From positions 1-11,535 of the forward strand of contig CAZFQD010000070.1 in the NCBI GenBank assembly GCA_964520885.1: a DNA stretch of 11,535 bases, read 5' to 3'. Each line of letters opens with the position of its first letter. Position 1 is the stretch's first letter. The notes under the pieces were generated by a model, which had not been told where the DNA came from, ran no database searches, and worked only from the letters and a program-made list of their open reading frames with translations. Shown piece by piece: positions 1 through 5,293 of this stretch. The DNA is from CAZFQD01 sp964520885 (GTDB lineage Bacteria; Bacillota; Clostridia; Oscillospirales; SIG519). The translations under genes and the position numbers were made by a program.

Positions 1-81
1 GCCCTGTAAAACTGCATTAATACTTTGCTTTGCGAGTTTTGCACATGGCTAAATAATATTACTATACGGAGGTGAAAATTG

Positions 82-204
82 GTGAGAAAAGACAAAAAAA
101 ATAACAGTAAAAAAAAGAAAAAGAATAAGGAAACTAATTTACCAGATCCAGGGCAGACAGGAAACGATAACTACCCAAAGCACAATCCTCAAAACGCACG
201 ATAA
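82..204 (+). CDS. Small basic hydrophilic protein, 40 aa, unrecognised
   Basis: A short open frame of 40 codons starts at GTG (82) with a good Shine-Dalgarno sequence, GGAGGTG, at 68-74, seven bases upstream. A TTG directly before it is the less well spaced alternative. The first half is almost all Lys/Asn with a run of five lysines. The second half is Pro/Gly/Asn/Gln-rich (contains LPDPGQTGND and ends KHNPQNAR). There is no signal peptide, membrane segment or cysteine. The composition recalls minor small acid-soluble spore proteins, but I cannot match it to a named family, so this is only a suggestion. It is the only plausible protein gene on the plus strand and converges on yitT. A perfect inverted repeat begins six bases after its stop. 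The strong ribosome site is the main argument that it is real. Confidence 0.5.
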   Translation: MRKDKKNNSKKKKKNKETNLPDPGQTGNDNYPKHNPQNAR

Positions 205-210
205 CATTCT

Positions 211-279
211 AATGAGGAATGAGAAATTTGAAATGAAGAATTAATTTTGTTCCTAATTTTTAATTTCTCATTCCTCATT
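211..279. repeat. 18-bp perfect inverted repeat between convergent genes
   Basis: The left arm aatgaggaatgagaaatt (211-228) is exactly complementary to the right arm (262-279), with a 33-base AT-rich loop. It lies between the stop of the small plus-strand ORF (204) and the stop of yitT (282). Neither side carries a T-run, so it is not a classical intrinsic terminator. The right arm is part of three 7-bp repeats, ctcatt(c/t), at 267-287. It may act as a 3'-end stabilising structure for both transcripts or be a remnant of a miniature mobile element. Confidence 0.7.
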
Positions 280-281
280 TC

Positions 282-1142
282 TCATTCTATTCTGTTGTCC
301 TTAAACCCTAAACCCAAAACCTCACCGACATCAAACACAATAACAAATGCGTTTTTATCAAAAAAATGTACAATGTTTTTTAACTTGTATAATTCATATC
401 TTCTAACTGCACATAAAAGAACTTGTCTTTGCTCGTTTGTATAAGTTCCTACACCATCTATCAAAGTTGCTGTTCTTGATAACTTATTTATTATTTCTTT
501 AGATATTGACTTTGCATTTGTAGATATAATTAATACAGCTTTAGCCTTATCAACACCCGTTAAAACAGCATCAATTACTCTTGTAGATATAAATAATGCA
601 ATAATTGAGTAAAAGGCACTTGTTATATTTTTAAAAGTAATTGTGGCAATTGTAATAACAAGTACATCTATAATAAAAATGAATTCACCCAATGAAATGA
701 ATGGGAGTTTTCTTTTTAAAAGTCTTGCTAAAAGGTCGCTTCCACCAGTCATTATTCCTTTACTATATACAAGTCCAAAGCCTATTCCTCCAAATGCACC
801 ACCAAAAAGAGAGGCTATTAACTTATCGTTTGTATATGAAGGTAAAAAAACAAATATATCAACAAAAACTGAAAACAATACTGTAGCAATAATAGTTTTT
901 AACAAAAATGTTTTGCCAAGCATTCTTTTAGAAAAGAAAAATAGTGGTATATTTAATAAAATAATCATTACTCCTACAGGAGCTTTTGTTAGATAATTAA
1001 TTACAATAGAAAGTCCTGTGGCACCACCGGGAGCTATATGATTAGGAATAATAAAAATATTTGCTGATATTCCATAAATAGCACAGCCCAGAGTTATAAC
1101 TAACAGCTCTGAAAGTTTTAAAAAAGGAAAATACTTTTTCAA
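282..1142 (-). CDS. YitT family membrane protein
   Basis: A multi-pass membrane protein of the YitT type. The N-terminal part carries the hydrophobic DUF161-like repeats (LSELLVITLGCAIYG, then IAPGGATG, FGGAFGGIGFGLVYS and GIMTGGSD glycine-rich loops), and the last ~80 residues form the soluble DUF2179-like tail ending in FVIVFDVGEVLGLGF. The family's transported substrate or molecular role is not firmly established. I chose the TTG at 1142 because GGAG lies eight bases upstream and the 286-residue product has the usual family length. A TTG at 1229 would add 29 residues, but that stretch encodes a hairpin and looks like leader. The gene follows mrnC on the same strand and is probably the last gene of this run. 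Confidence 0.85.
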   Translation of the reverse strand: MKKYFPFLKLSELLVITLGCAIYGISANIFIIPNHIAPGGATGLSIVINYLTKAPVGVMIILLNIPLFFFSKRMLGKTFLLKTIIATVLFSVFVDIFVFLPSYTNDKLIASLFGGAFGGIGFGLVYSKGIMTGGSDLLARLLKRKLPFISLGEFIFIIDVLVITIATITFKNITSAFYSIIALFISTRVIDAVLTGVDKAKAVLIISTNAKSISKEIINKLSRTATLIDGVGTYTNEQRQVLLCAVRRYELYKLKNIVHFFDKNAFVIVFDVGEVLGLGFKDNRIE

Positions 1143-1171
1143 AATAATCACTCCAATACAAGAGGAAAATA

Positions 1172-1208
1172 AGGGATAACAGGAAAATCTACTCTTTCCG
1201 TTATCCTT
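1172..1208 (-). promoter_or_regulatory. Leader hairpin between mrnC and yitT
   Basis: In the RNA, GGATAAC plus GGAAA pairs with TTTCC and GTTATCC (arms about 1172-1186 and 1195-1208) around an eight-base loop, with one bulged base. It lies 33 bases past the mrnC stop and 30 bases ahead of the proposed yitT TTG start. On the minus strand it is followed by CTTATTTTCCTCTT, which is U-rich but broken by C. It could be a weak terminator of mrnC mRNA or an attenuating leader for yitT. The compensated arms make a coding role for this stretch unlikely. Confidence 0.55.
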
Positions 1209-1240
1209 ATACTTAATTATTTTGTTCAAATTTTCCTTTT

Positions 1241-1645
1241 TTATGCAAATGAAATTTCAAATAATTTATACATTCTTTCTTGCTCTCCAACAAGATATAA
1301 GTAACCAAATAATGCCTCTAAGCCTGTTGCTCTTTTATAATCGGTAACATCGGCACTTTTTGGGGCAGTGCTTTTTGCATTTCTTCCTCTTTTATATATT
1401 TTAAATTCCTCGTCAGTTAAATATGGTATTAGTTTCTCCACTCCATCGCTTTGGGCTTTAGCACAAACAAATTTTAATGCTTGCTTATGTAAGTCTTTAA
1501 CAGTATTATTACCCACTAACAATAGTTTCTCTCTAACTAATAACTCTAACACCGCATCTCCTAAATATGCAAGTGTTAGAGAATTATACATTAATGCGTC
1601 TTCCTTTTTTAAAGGTTTAAATTTATTTGTTATAATATTCAACAC
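1241..1645 (-). CDS. mrnC: Mini-ribonuclease III
   Basis: A stand-alone RNase III catalytic domain without the double-stranded RNA-binding domain. In Bacillus this enzyme matures 23S rRNA by trimming both ends of the precursor. Diagnostic motifs are LAYLGDAVLE (residues 25-34, with Asp30 as a likely metal ligand), FVCAKAQ (59-65), RGRNAKS (86-92), and the catalytic helix GLEALFGYLYL (108-118, Glu110). The length of 134 residues is normal. The start is uncertain: GTG at 1645 and TTG at 1642 sit almost on top of an AAAGG site, while ATG at 1591 has AAAAAGGAAG at good spacing. I keep the longer form because the KKEDALMY stretch ahead of LTLAYLGD looks like the clostridial family N-terminus. Here the gene lies between the nucleotidyltransferase and yitT, not beside cysS and rlmB as in Bacillus. 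Confidence 0.92.
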   Translation of the reverse strand: MLNIITNKFKPLKKEDALMYNSLTLAYLGDAVLELLVREKLLLVGNNTVKDLHKQALKFVCAKAQSDGVEKLIPYLTDEEFKIYKRGRNAKSTAPKSADVTDYKRATGLEALFGYLYLVGEQERMYKLFEISFA

Positions 1646-1650
1646 CCTTT

Positions 1651-1727
1651 TTAGAAGTTAGATGTCAGAAAGGAAAAATGCAGAATATAGAATTGAACAA
1701 ATTTCAAATTTCAACTTTCAACTTGAT
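1651..1727. repeat. Degenerate 7-bp periodic tract
   Basis: The spacer between mrnC and the nucleotidyltransferase reads as eleven successive heptamers: ttagaag, ttagatg, tcagaaa, ggaaaaa, tgcagaa, tatagaa, ttgaaca, aatttca, aatttca, actttca, acttgat. The clearest part is 1699-1724. On the minus strand that part gives TGAAAGT, TGAAATT, TGAAATT, so a TGA recurs every seven bases and closes all three frames. No promoter or gene is evident here. Confidence 0.6.
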
Positions 1728-2461
1728 TAATATCCTTCTTTAATTGCTTTTTCAACAAATTTCAAATCCTCTAAGGTATTAACTCCAACAATTTCAGTTT
1801 GGTCATAAATTGGAAAAGCACCAACTTTTTTGCCCATAGATGCCAATAATTTTGGGGCATCAGTTAAATAATATTCGCCCTGAGAATTATTGTTTTTTAA
1901 TAAGGACAAAACACTAAACAGACTTTTACAATCAAAAACATAAACTCCAACATTTAATTCTTTTATTGCTTTTTGCTCCTCATTACAGTCCTTTTGCTCA
2001 ACAATATTAATAATCATTCCATCTGAGTTTTTTACTATTCTACCATATGGTAGATGATGCTCAGTAACACAAGTTAAAACTGTGCAAGTGTTACCTTTCT
2101 TTTTATGTTCAGCAAAAATATTTTCATAGGTTGCTTTTTTAATGATAGGCATATCCCCATAAAGCACTAAAACATCGCCTTCAAAATCCTTTAAGATATC
2201 TTTTGCCATTGCAACTGCGTGTCCTGTTCCCAATTGCTCCTCTTGAGTAACATATATGTAGTCATTTCCTATTTCTTTTATAACCTTTTCTTTCATATAG
2301 CCTACTACTAAAACTATATCTTTTGGCTCTAAAAAATCTAATTTTTCTAAAACATAACTTAAAAGTGTTTTTCCGTTTGCCTTTCTTAAAACCTTTGGTA
2401 TATTATTCTGCTCCGACAATAACCGCTTGCCCTTCCCTGCTCCTAAAACTATTGACTTCAT
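1727..2461 (-). CDS. GlmU-like sugar-1-phosphate nucleotidyltransferase
   Basis: A single-domain nucleotidyltransferase matching the N-terminal uridylyltransferase half of GlmU, which makes UDP-N-acetylglucosamine from UTP and GlcNAc-1-phosphate for peptidoglycan. Visible motifs are the nucleotide loop LGAGKGKRL (6-14) with Lys23 in IPKVL, QLGTGHAV (76-83), the metal-binding YGDMP (101-105, Asp103), YGRI (139-142), VEQKD (154-158), LNVGVYVFD (169-177), GEYYLTD (195-201) and VGVN (225-228). It is 244 residues, against about 450 for full GlmU. The left-handed beta-helix acetyltransferase domain is absent, and no frameshifted remainder follows. It may therefore depend on a separate acetyltransferase or act on another sugar phosphate. 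The start is ATG with GGAGG seven bases upstream. Confidence 0.85.
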   Translation of the reverse strand: MKSIVLGAGKGKRLLSEQNNIPKVLRKANGKTLLSYVLEKLDFLEPKDIVLVVGYMKEKVIKEIGNDYIYVTQEEQLGTGHAVAMAKDILKDFEGDVLVLYGDMPIIKKATYENIFAEHKKKGNTCTVLTCVTEHHLPYGRIVKNSDGMIINIVEQKDCNEEQKAIKELNVGVYVFDCKSLFSVLSLLKNNNSQGEYYLTDAPKLLASMGKKVGAFPIYDQTEIVGVNTLEDLKFVEKAIKEGY

Positions 2462-2497
2462 TAATTTTCCTCCATAAAATAATTGATAAATGACAAT

Positions 2498-3256
2498 TTA
2501 TTTTTCTTTATTAATTAGTTCTTTCAATGCTAAAACTGCTGTTTCAATTGCTTTCTTAGTATCTAAAACTTCCTTGTTATCAAGACCTGCTTTTTGCCTT
2601 TCCTGATTCCAAACGCAAAGCAAGACAGCACCAATTCGGACTTTTCTATAACTTGCCACACAAAAAAGAGCCGCACATTCCATTTCAGAAGCTAAAACTC
2701 CGAGTTTTTTAAGAGCTGTCCACTTGTTAATTAACTCATAAGAAACAGGCATATCTTCAGGACTATGCTGACCATAAAAAGAATCTTTGCTTTGTATTAT
2801 ACCTAAATTATATTTATATTTCAACTCTTTTGCACTATTTTTTAATGCCATAACAATATCTAAATCAGCAACAGCTGGAAATTCTATTGGAGCATATTGA
2901 ACTGATGTCCCCTCTTGTCGGACTGTAGCCTTCGCAATTACCAAATCCCCTACATTAACATCTATATCAATTCCCCCGCAAGTGCCAATTCTAATAAAAG
3001 TATCTGCTCCTAAATTTACAGCCTCTTCTAAGCAAATAGCCGCAGAAGGACCACCTATACCGGTTGACATAACACTAACCTTTTCACCAAGCAAAGAACC
3101 TGTATAGGTTGTAAATTCTCTATTATCTGCAATTAATTTAGCATTGTCTAAATATTTTGCAATATCCACACATCTTTTAGGGTCGCCCGTTAATAAAACG
3201 AACTTTCCAATATCACCAATTTTACAATCAATATGATATTGTTTTTCTCTGTTCAT
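2498..3256 (-). CDS. udp: Uridine phosphorylase (nucleoside phosphorylase family)
   Basis: Cytoplasmic pyrimidine salvage enzyme that splits uridine with phosphate into uracil and ribose-1-phosphate. Motifs of the PNP/UDP phosphorylase family, in order: LTGDPKR (22-28, phosphate loop), NREFTTY (45-51), STGIGGPS (64-71), RIGTCGG (89-95), EFPAVADLD (125-133, typical of the uridine branch), and SEMECAAL (190-197, ribose/base contacts). The 252-residue length is normal. I start at ATG 3256, where AAGGAAGTGAG lies just upstream and the Udp-like N-terminus begins. A longer frame to 3289 runs into repeat sequence. Purine or mixed nucleoside specificity cannot be excluded, but EFPAVADLD favours uridine. 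It sits between trxB and the nucleotidyltransferase and likely shares their transcript. Confidence 0.88.
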   Translation of the reverse strand: MNREKQYHIDCKIGDIGKFVLLTGDPKRCVDIAKYLDNAKLIADNREFTTYTGSLLGEKVSVMSTGIGGPSAAICLEEAVNLGADTFIRIGTCGGIDIDVNVGDLVIAKATVRQEGTSVQYAPIEFPAVADLDIVMALKNSAKELKYKYNLGIIQSKDSFYGQHSPEDMPVSYELINKWTALKKLGVLASEMECAALFCVASYRKVRIGAVLLCVWNQERQKAGLDNKEVLDTKKAIETAVLALKELINKEK

Positions 3257-3291
3257 AAACTCACTTCCTTTTAATTGTGCACTGTCCATTT

Positions 3292-3327
3292 ATTTGAGAT
3301 TGCCACGCTTCGCTCGCAATGACAATT
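3292..3327. repeat. REP-like element, copy 1
   Basis: A 36-bp intergenic element that begins atttgagattgccacgc and ends ctcgcaatgacaatt. The arms attgc (3299-3303) and gcaat (3316-3320) can pair, and the centre holds gcttcgc, whose complement GCGAAGC folds as a very stable mini-hairpin. The core gattgccacg...cgcaatgac resembles a repeat I recall from intergenic regions of many unrelated bacteria. It lies between trxB and udp. Confidence 0.75.
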
Positions 3328-3353
3328 AGTTATTATTCTTTAATTGTGAATTA

Positions 3354-3389
3354 ATTTGAGATTGCCACGTTTCGCTCGCAATGACAATT
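3354..3389. repeat. REP-like element, copy 2
   Basis: Identical to copy 1 at 35 of 36 positions. The one difference changes cgctt to cgttt and breaks the inner GCGAAGC mini-hairpin. The copies are 62 bp apart in the same orientation. Its right end runs into the trxB stop codon (3389-3391), which sits at the centre of the palindrome gacaatttaattgtc (3383-3397). Confidence 0.75.
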
Positions 3390-4303
3390 TAATTGTCAAT
3401 TGAGTTTAAAAACTCCCTCACACTATTTACCGCATTCGCCCCATCCCCTGTGGCAGTTACAATTTGGCGAACCTTTTTGTTTATTACATCCCCTGCCGCA
3501 AAAACACCCATAATATTTGTTTGTAAATCAGTATTGGTAATAATATAACCGTCCTCAGTTAAATCAATTACATTCTTTATTAATTCAGTTTGTGGAATTA
3601 TACCAACTGCAACAAATAAACCATTTACATTTATTAATATTTTTTCATTAGTTTTTACATTAGAAAGTTCCATACTTTCCAAATTAACATTTCCATCTAA
3701 TTTATTAACTATAAAGTTATATAAAATCTCAATTTTAGGATTTTTCATACACAAATCCTGCAAATGCTTTTCTCCTCTAAATTCATCTCTTCTATGCACT
3801 AAATAAACTTTTTCACATATATTTGAAAGGTAGTCGGCATCTTCAAGTGCAGTATTTCCTCCGCCAACCACTGCAACCGTTTCCCCTTTAAAAAACGAAC
3901 CATCACAAACAGCACAATATGATACTCCCAAACCTGTAAATTTAGCCTCATTTTCACAGGTTAATAATTTTCTTTTTGTTCCTGTAGCAATTATTACACT
4001 CTTTGCCTCGTATTTTGAATTAGAAGTTTCAATAGTTTTTATATTGCTATTTAGAGATAGTTTTGTTATTTGCTCGGTTACAATTTTTGCTCCAACTTCT
4101 ATTGCCTGCTCATCCATTCTAATAGCTAAATCATATCCACTTGTGTGTGGAACACCGGGATAATTATCAATTTTAGATATTAATCCCAATTGTCCACCAA
4201 AAAAAGCTTTTTCAATAACTAAAGTTTTAAGTCCTGCTCTTGCAGAATATATTGCGGCTGTAAGGCCAGCTGGGCCTGCTCCAATAATAATTATATCAAA
4301 CAT
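3389..4303 (-). CDS. trxB: Thioredoxin reductase (NADPH)
   Basis: FAD-containing enzyme that passes electrons from NADPH to thioredoxin and keeps cytoplasmic thiols reduced. In order: FAD-binding GAGPAG (8-13), GGQL (36-39), ATGTKRK (106-112), the redox-active CAVC (130-133) followed by DG, the NADPH Rossmann motif GGGNTALEDA (147-156), HRRDEFR (170-176) and the FAD-closing GVFAAGDV (266-273). The 304-residue length is typical. ATG 4303 is chosen over 4351 because GAGGA lies seven bases upstream and the protein then begins right at the FAD-binding strand. The extra 16 residues of the longer frame lie over a consensus promoter of the other strand. I see no convincing promoter of its own, so it may be read from the yabR side or from a weak nearby start. 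Confidence 0.95.
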   Translation of the reverse strand: MFDIIIIGAGPAGLTAAIYSARAGLKTLVIEKAFFGGQLGLISKIDNYPGVPHTSGYDLAIRMDEQAIEVGAKIVTEQITKLSLNSNIKTIETSNSKYEAKSVIIATGTKRKLLTCENEAKFTGLGVSYCAVCDGSFFKGETVAVVGGGNTALEDADYLSNICEKVYLVHRRDEFRGEKHLQDLCMKNPKIEILYNFIVNKLDGNVNLESMELSNVKTNEKILINVNGLFVAVGIIPQTELIKNVIDLTEDGYIITNTDLQTNIMGVFAAGDVINKKVRQIVTATGDGANAVNSVREFLNSIDN

Positions 4304-4334
4304 AAAAAAATCCTCACTTTTTTTAAAAAATCTA

Positions 4335-4363
4335 TTGACAATATTTGGCATTTATACTATAAT
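4335..4363 (+). promoter_or_regulatory. Perfect sigma-A promoter, plus strand
   Basis: TTGACA at 4335-4340 and TATAAT at 4358-4363 are separated by exactly 17 bases, matching both consensus hexamers at every position. The predicted start is a purine at about 4370-4371. It points away from trxB and into a spacer that has no plus-strand protein gene, so it most likely drives the small RNA listed next. Confidence 0.85.
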
Positions 4364-4369
4364 GTAGGA

Positions 4370-4450
4370 GATGTTTTACTCCCTTCATTAACCCCTAATT
4401 TTATTTCATTTGTTTGAAGCCGCCTAAAATTTTTAGGTGGCAATTTTTTT
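4370..4450 (+). ncRNA. Candidate small RNA, about 80 nt
   Basis: A complete transcription unit is visible: consensus promoter, about 49 bases of mostly unpaired U/C-rich sequence, then a terminator hairpin. The 5' part carries two C-rich stretches, CTCCCTTCATTA (4379-4390) and AACCCCTAA (4390-4398). The first resembles an anti-Shine-Dalgarno sequence, as used by regulatory RNAs of Gram-positive bacteria such as RoxS/RsaE to block ribosome binding sites. The only in-frame peptide at the 5' end would be six residues long, so a coding role is unlikely. The unit is transcribed opposite to all neighbouring genes and divergently from trxB. It may also act as antisense to read-through RNA from yabR to trxB. 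I do not recognise a named RNA family. Confidence 0.6.
4419..4450 (+). terminator. Intrinsic terminator of the small RNA
   Basis: The arm GCCGCCTAAAA (4419-4429) pairs with TTTTAGGTGGC (4431-4441) with one G-U pair, followed by AA and seven Ts (4444-4450). TTTGAA (4413-4418) and TTCAAA (4449-4454) could extend the stem. On the minus strand the hairpin has no T-run, so it acts on the plus strand. Confidence 0.8.
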
Positions 4451-4455
4451 CAAAA

Positions 4456-4481
4456 GGTTAGAGGCATAAAAACCCCTAACC
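4456..4481 (-). terminator. Weak terminator-like hairpin downstream of yabR
   Basis: GGTTAG (4456-4461) pairs with CTAACC (4476-4481), continued by GG/CC after one mismatch. Read on the minus strand the stem is followed by only four Ts and then GA, so termination would be partial. It would separate yabR from trxB. It repeats the aacccctaa sequence found in the small RNA at 4390-4398. Confidence 0.4.
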
Positions 4482-4490
4482 CAAAATTAA

Positions 4491-4518
4491 TGAAAAATGA
4501 ATAATGAATGATGAATAA
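4491..4518. repeat. Four 7-bp repeats of the tgaataa type
   Basis: tgaaaaa, tgaataa, tgaatga and tgaataa follow one another without gaps on the plus strand. This lies in the spacer after yabR and has the same TGA-every-seven-bases pattern as the tracts beside yitT and mrnC. Confidence 0.65.
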
Positions 4519-4526
4519 TTAAGGTT

Positions 4527-4543
4527 GAAATGCTACGCATTTC
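4527..4543. repeat. Short perfect hairpin after yabR
   Basis: gaaatgc (4527-4533) pairs with gcatttc (4537-4543) around a three-base loop. It lies 22 bases past the yabR stop and has no T-run on either strand. It could be a 3'-end stabiliser or a repeat remnant. Confidence 0.45.
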
Positions 4544-4565
4544 TAATTTATTTGACATTAATCAA

Positions 4566-4931
4566 TTATTTAGTTCCTTTCTTGGAAAAGCCACCTCGCT
4601 TTGATTCAACGCTTCTTTTAAGGTCGGACATTTTTTCCTCACTGTCTTGCTTAAATCTGTTCATCAAATCTTCAAAGGAAACAGTTTTTTTAGGAGTCTC
4701 TTGAGCTTTTCTAATTGAAAGGCTTATTCGCCCCTTATCGTCAATCCCAATGATTTTAACTTTAACAGGCTGTCCCTCTACAACATGTTCGTTAATATCC
4801 TTTACATAATCGGAAGAAACCTCAGAAATATGAACCATGCCAGATTTACCCTCTGGCAATGAAATAAATACCCCGAACTTTGTAATTCCAGTTACTTTAC
4901 CCTCAAAAACTTGGTCAACCTCTAAAGACAT
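4566..4931 (-). CDS. yabR: S1 domain RNA-binding protein YabR
   Basis: A 121-residue protein with one S1 RNA-binding domain in its first ~75 residues: VFEGKVTGITKFGVFISL, then SGMVHISEVS, YVKDINEHV and GRISLSIRKA. The tail (SFEDLMNRFKQDSEEKMSDL, then KRSVESKRGG) is charged and closely matches the tail of Bacillus YabR, which is what distinguishes it from other S1 proteins. It is presumably a ribosome- or RNA-associated general factor; its precise role is not established. The ATG at 4931 gives the canonical MSLEV start, but its AAGGAGG is 13 bases away. A TTG at 4943 is only one base from it. The gene ends the conserved block and follows divIC after a terminator-like hairpin. Confidence 0.88.
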   Translation of the reverse strand: MSLEVDQVFEGKVTGITKFGVFISLPEGKSGMVHISEVSSDYVKDINEHVVEGQPVKVKIIGIDDKGRISLSIRKAQETPKKTVSFEDLMNRFKQDSEEKMSDLKRSVESKRGGFSKKGTK

Positions 4932-4970
4932 ATTATAACACAATCCTCCTTAATAAAACTAAAAAATTAA

Positions 4971-5012
4971 GATTTACTGAATAAATCGCAAAGCGAGTTA
5001 TTCAGTAAAATC
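4971..5012 (-). terminator. Terminator-like hairpin between divIC and yabR
   Basis: The arms gatttactgaataa (4971-4984) and ttattcagtaaaatc (4998-5012) pair with one bulge. The loop holds a second stem, tcgc/gcga (4986-4989 and 4993-4996), giving a nested hairpin of about 18 pairs. On the minus strand the RNA then reads TTAATTTTTTAG, as in an intrinsic terminator with an AT-rich stem. The divIC stop codon touches the first arm. It probably reduces read-through into yabR, since yabR has its own Shine-Dalgarno but no obvious promoter. Confidence 0.6.
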
Positions 5013-5293
5013 TAATTACCCGAAATATCTATATACACTTGTTCATTAGATGCTCCAAAGCCTAACTTTTCTCTTGCATATTTTTCAATAATTTCTTTAT
5101 CATTAGCACCTAATATACCATTGATTTCGATTATATCTTCTTTTTTGTCCTTAGTTTGCTCTGCAAAAATATCTATTTCCTTTTTCTTTTCATTTATTTG
5201 CATTAATCCCATCATTAAATTAATTACTAAAACGAGAACTATGCTGAATAAGCCTATCCGAATTATTGGATTTGCTCTTCTTTTTTTCGCCAT
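5012..5293 (-). CDS. divIC: Septum formation initiator DivIC/FtsB family
   Basis: Small bitopic cell-division protein of 93 residues. A short basic cytoplasmic N-terminus (AKKRRANPIIR) precedes one membrane span at about 11-31. After it come an extracytoplasmic coiled-coil-like segment (about 33-60) and the family's C-terminal signature EKYAREKLGFGASNEQVYI (70-88). DivIC partners with FtsL and DivIB/FtsQ to recruit septal peptidoglycan synthesis. ATG 5293 has AAAGGAG nine bases upstream. A longer frame from 5320 adds nine residues without a better site. The first 74 bases overlap the end of yabQ in another frame, so the two are likely translationally coupled. Confidence 0.9.
   Translation of the reverse strand: MAKKRRANPIIRIGLFSIVLVLVINLMMGLMQINEKKKEIDIFAEQTKDKKEDIIEINGILGANDKEIIEKYAREKLGFGASNEQVYIDISGN

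Larger units (their letters stand above)
3270..3396. repeat. Three 9-bp direct repeats bracketing two REP-like elements
   Basis: The sequence tttaattgt occurs at 3270-3278, 3339-3347 and 3388-3396. One 36-bp REP-like copy lies in each of the two intervals. The layout resembles target-site duplications or a unit copied with its border. Confidence 0.6.

Noticed and set aside
13..67. Possible sigma-A or sporulation sigma promoter ahead of the small plus-strand ORF
   Set aside because: TTGCAC with TACTAT has only 15 bp spacing and would start inside the ribosome site. CATGGCTA does not fit sigma-G or sigma-K spacing well enough.
247..1000. Plus-strand open frames at 247-444, 643-996 and 701-886
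   Set aside because: They lie antisense to yitT, have no ribosome sites and show no family motifs. The YitT reading explains the sequence.
4304..4351. Longer trxB start at 4351
   Set aside because: It lacks a ribosome site, adds residues ahead of the FAD-binding strand and overlaps a consensus plus-strand promoter. ATG 4303 has GAGGA at good spacing.
1651..4518. CRISPR-like array from the intergenic repeats
   Set aside because: The units are 7 bp and contiguous, or 36 bp with only two copies. There are no regular unique spacers and no cas genes.
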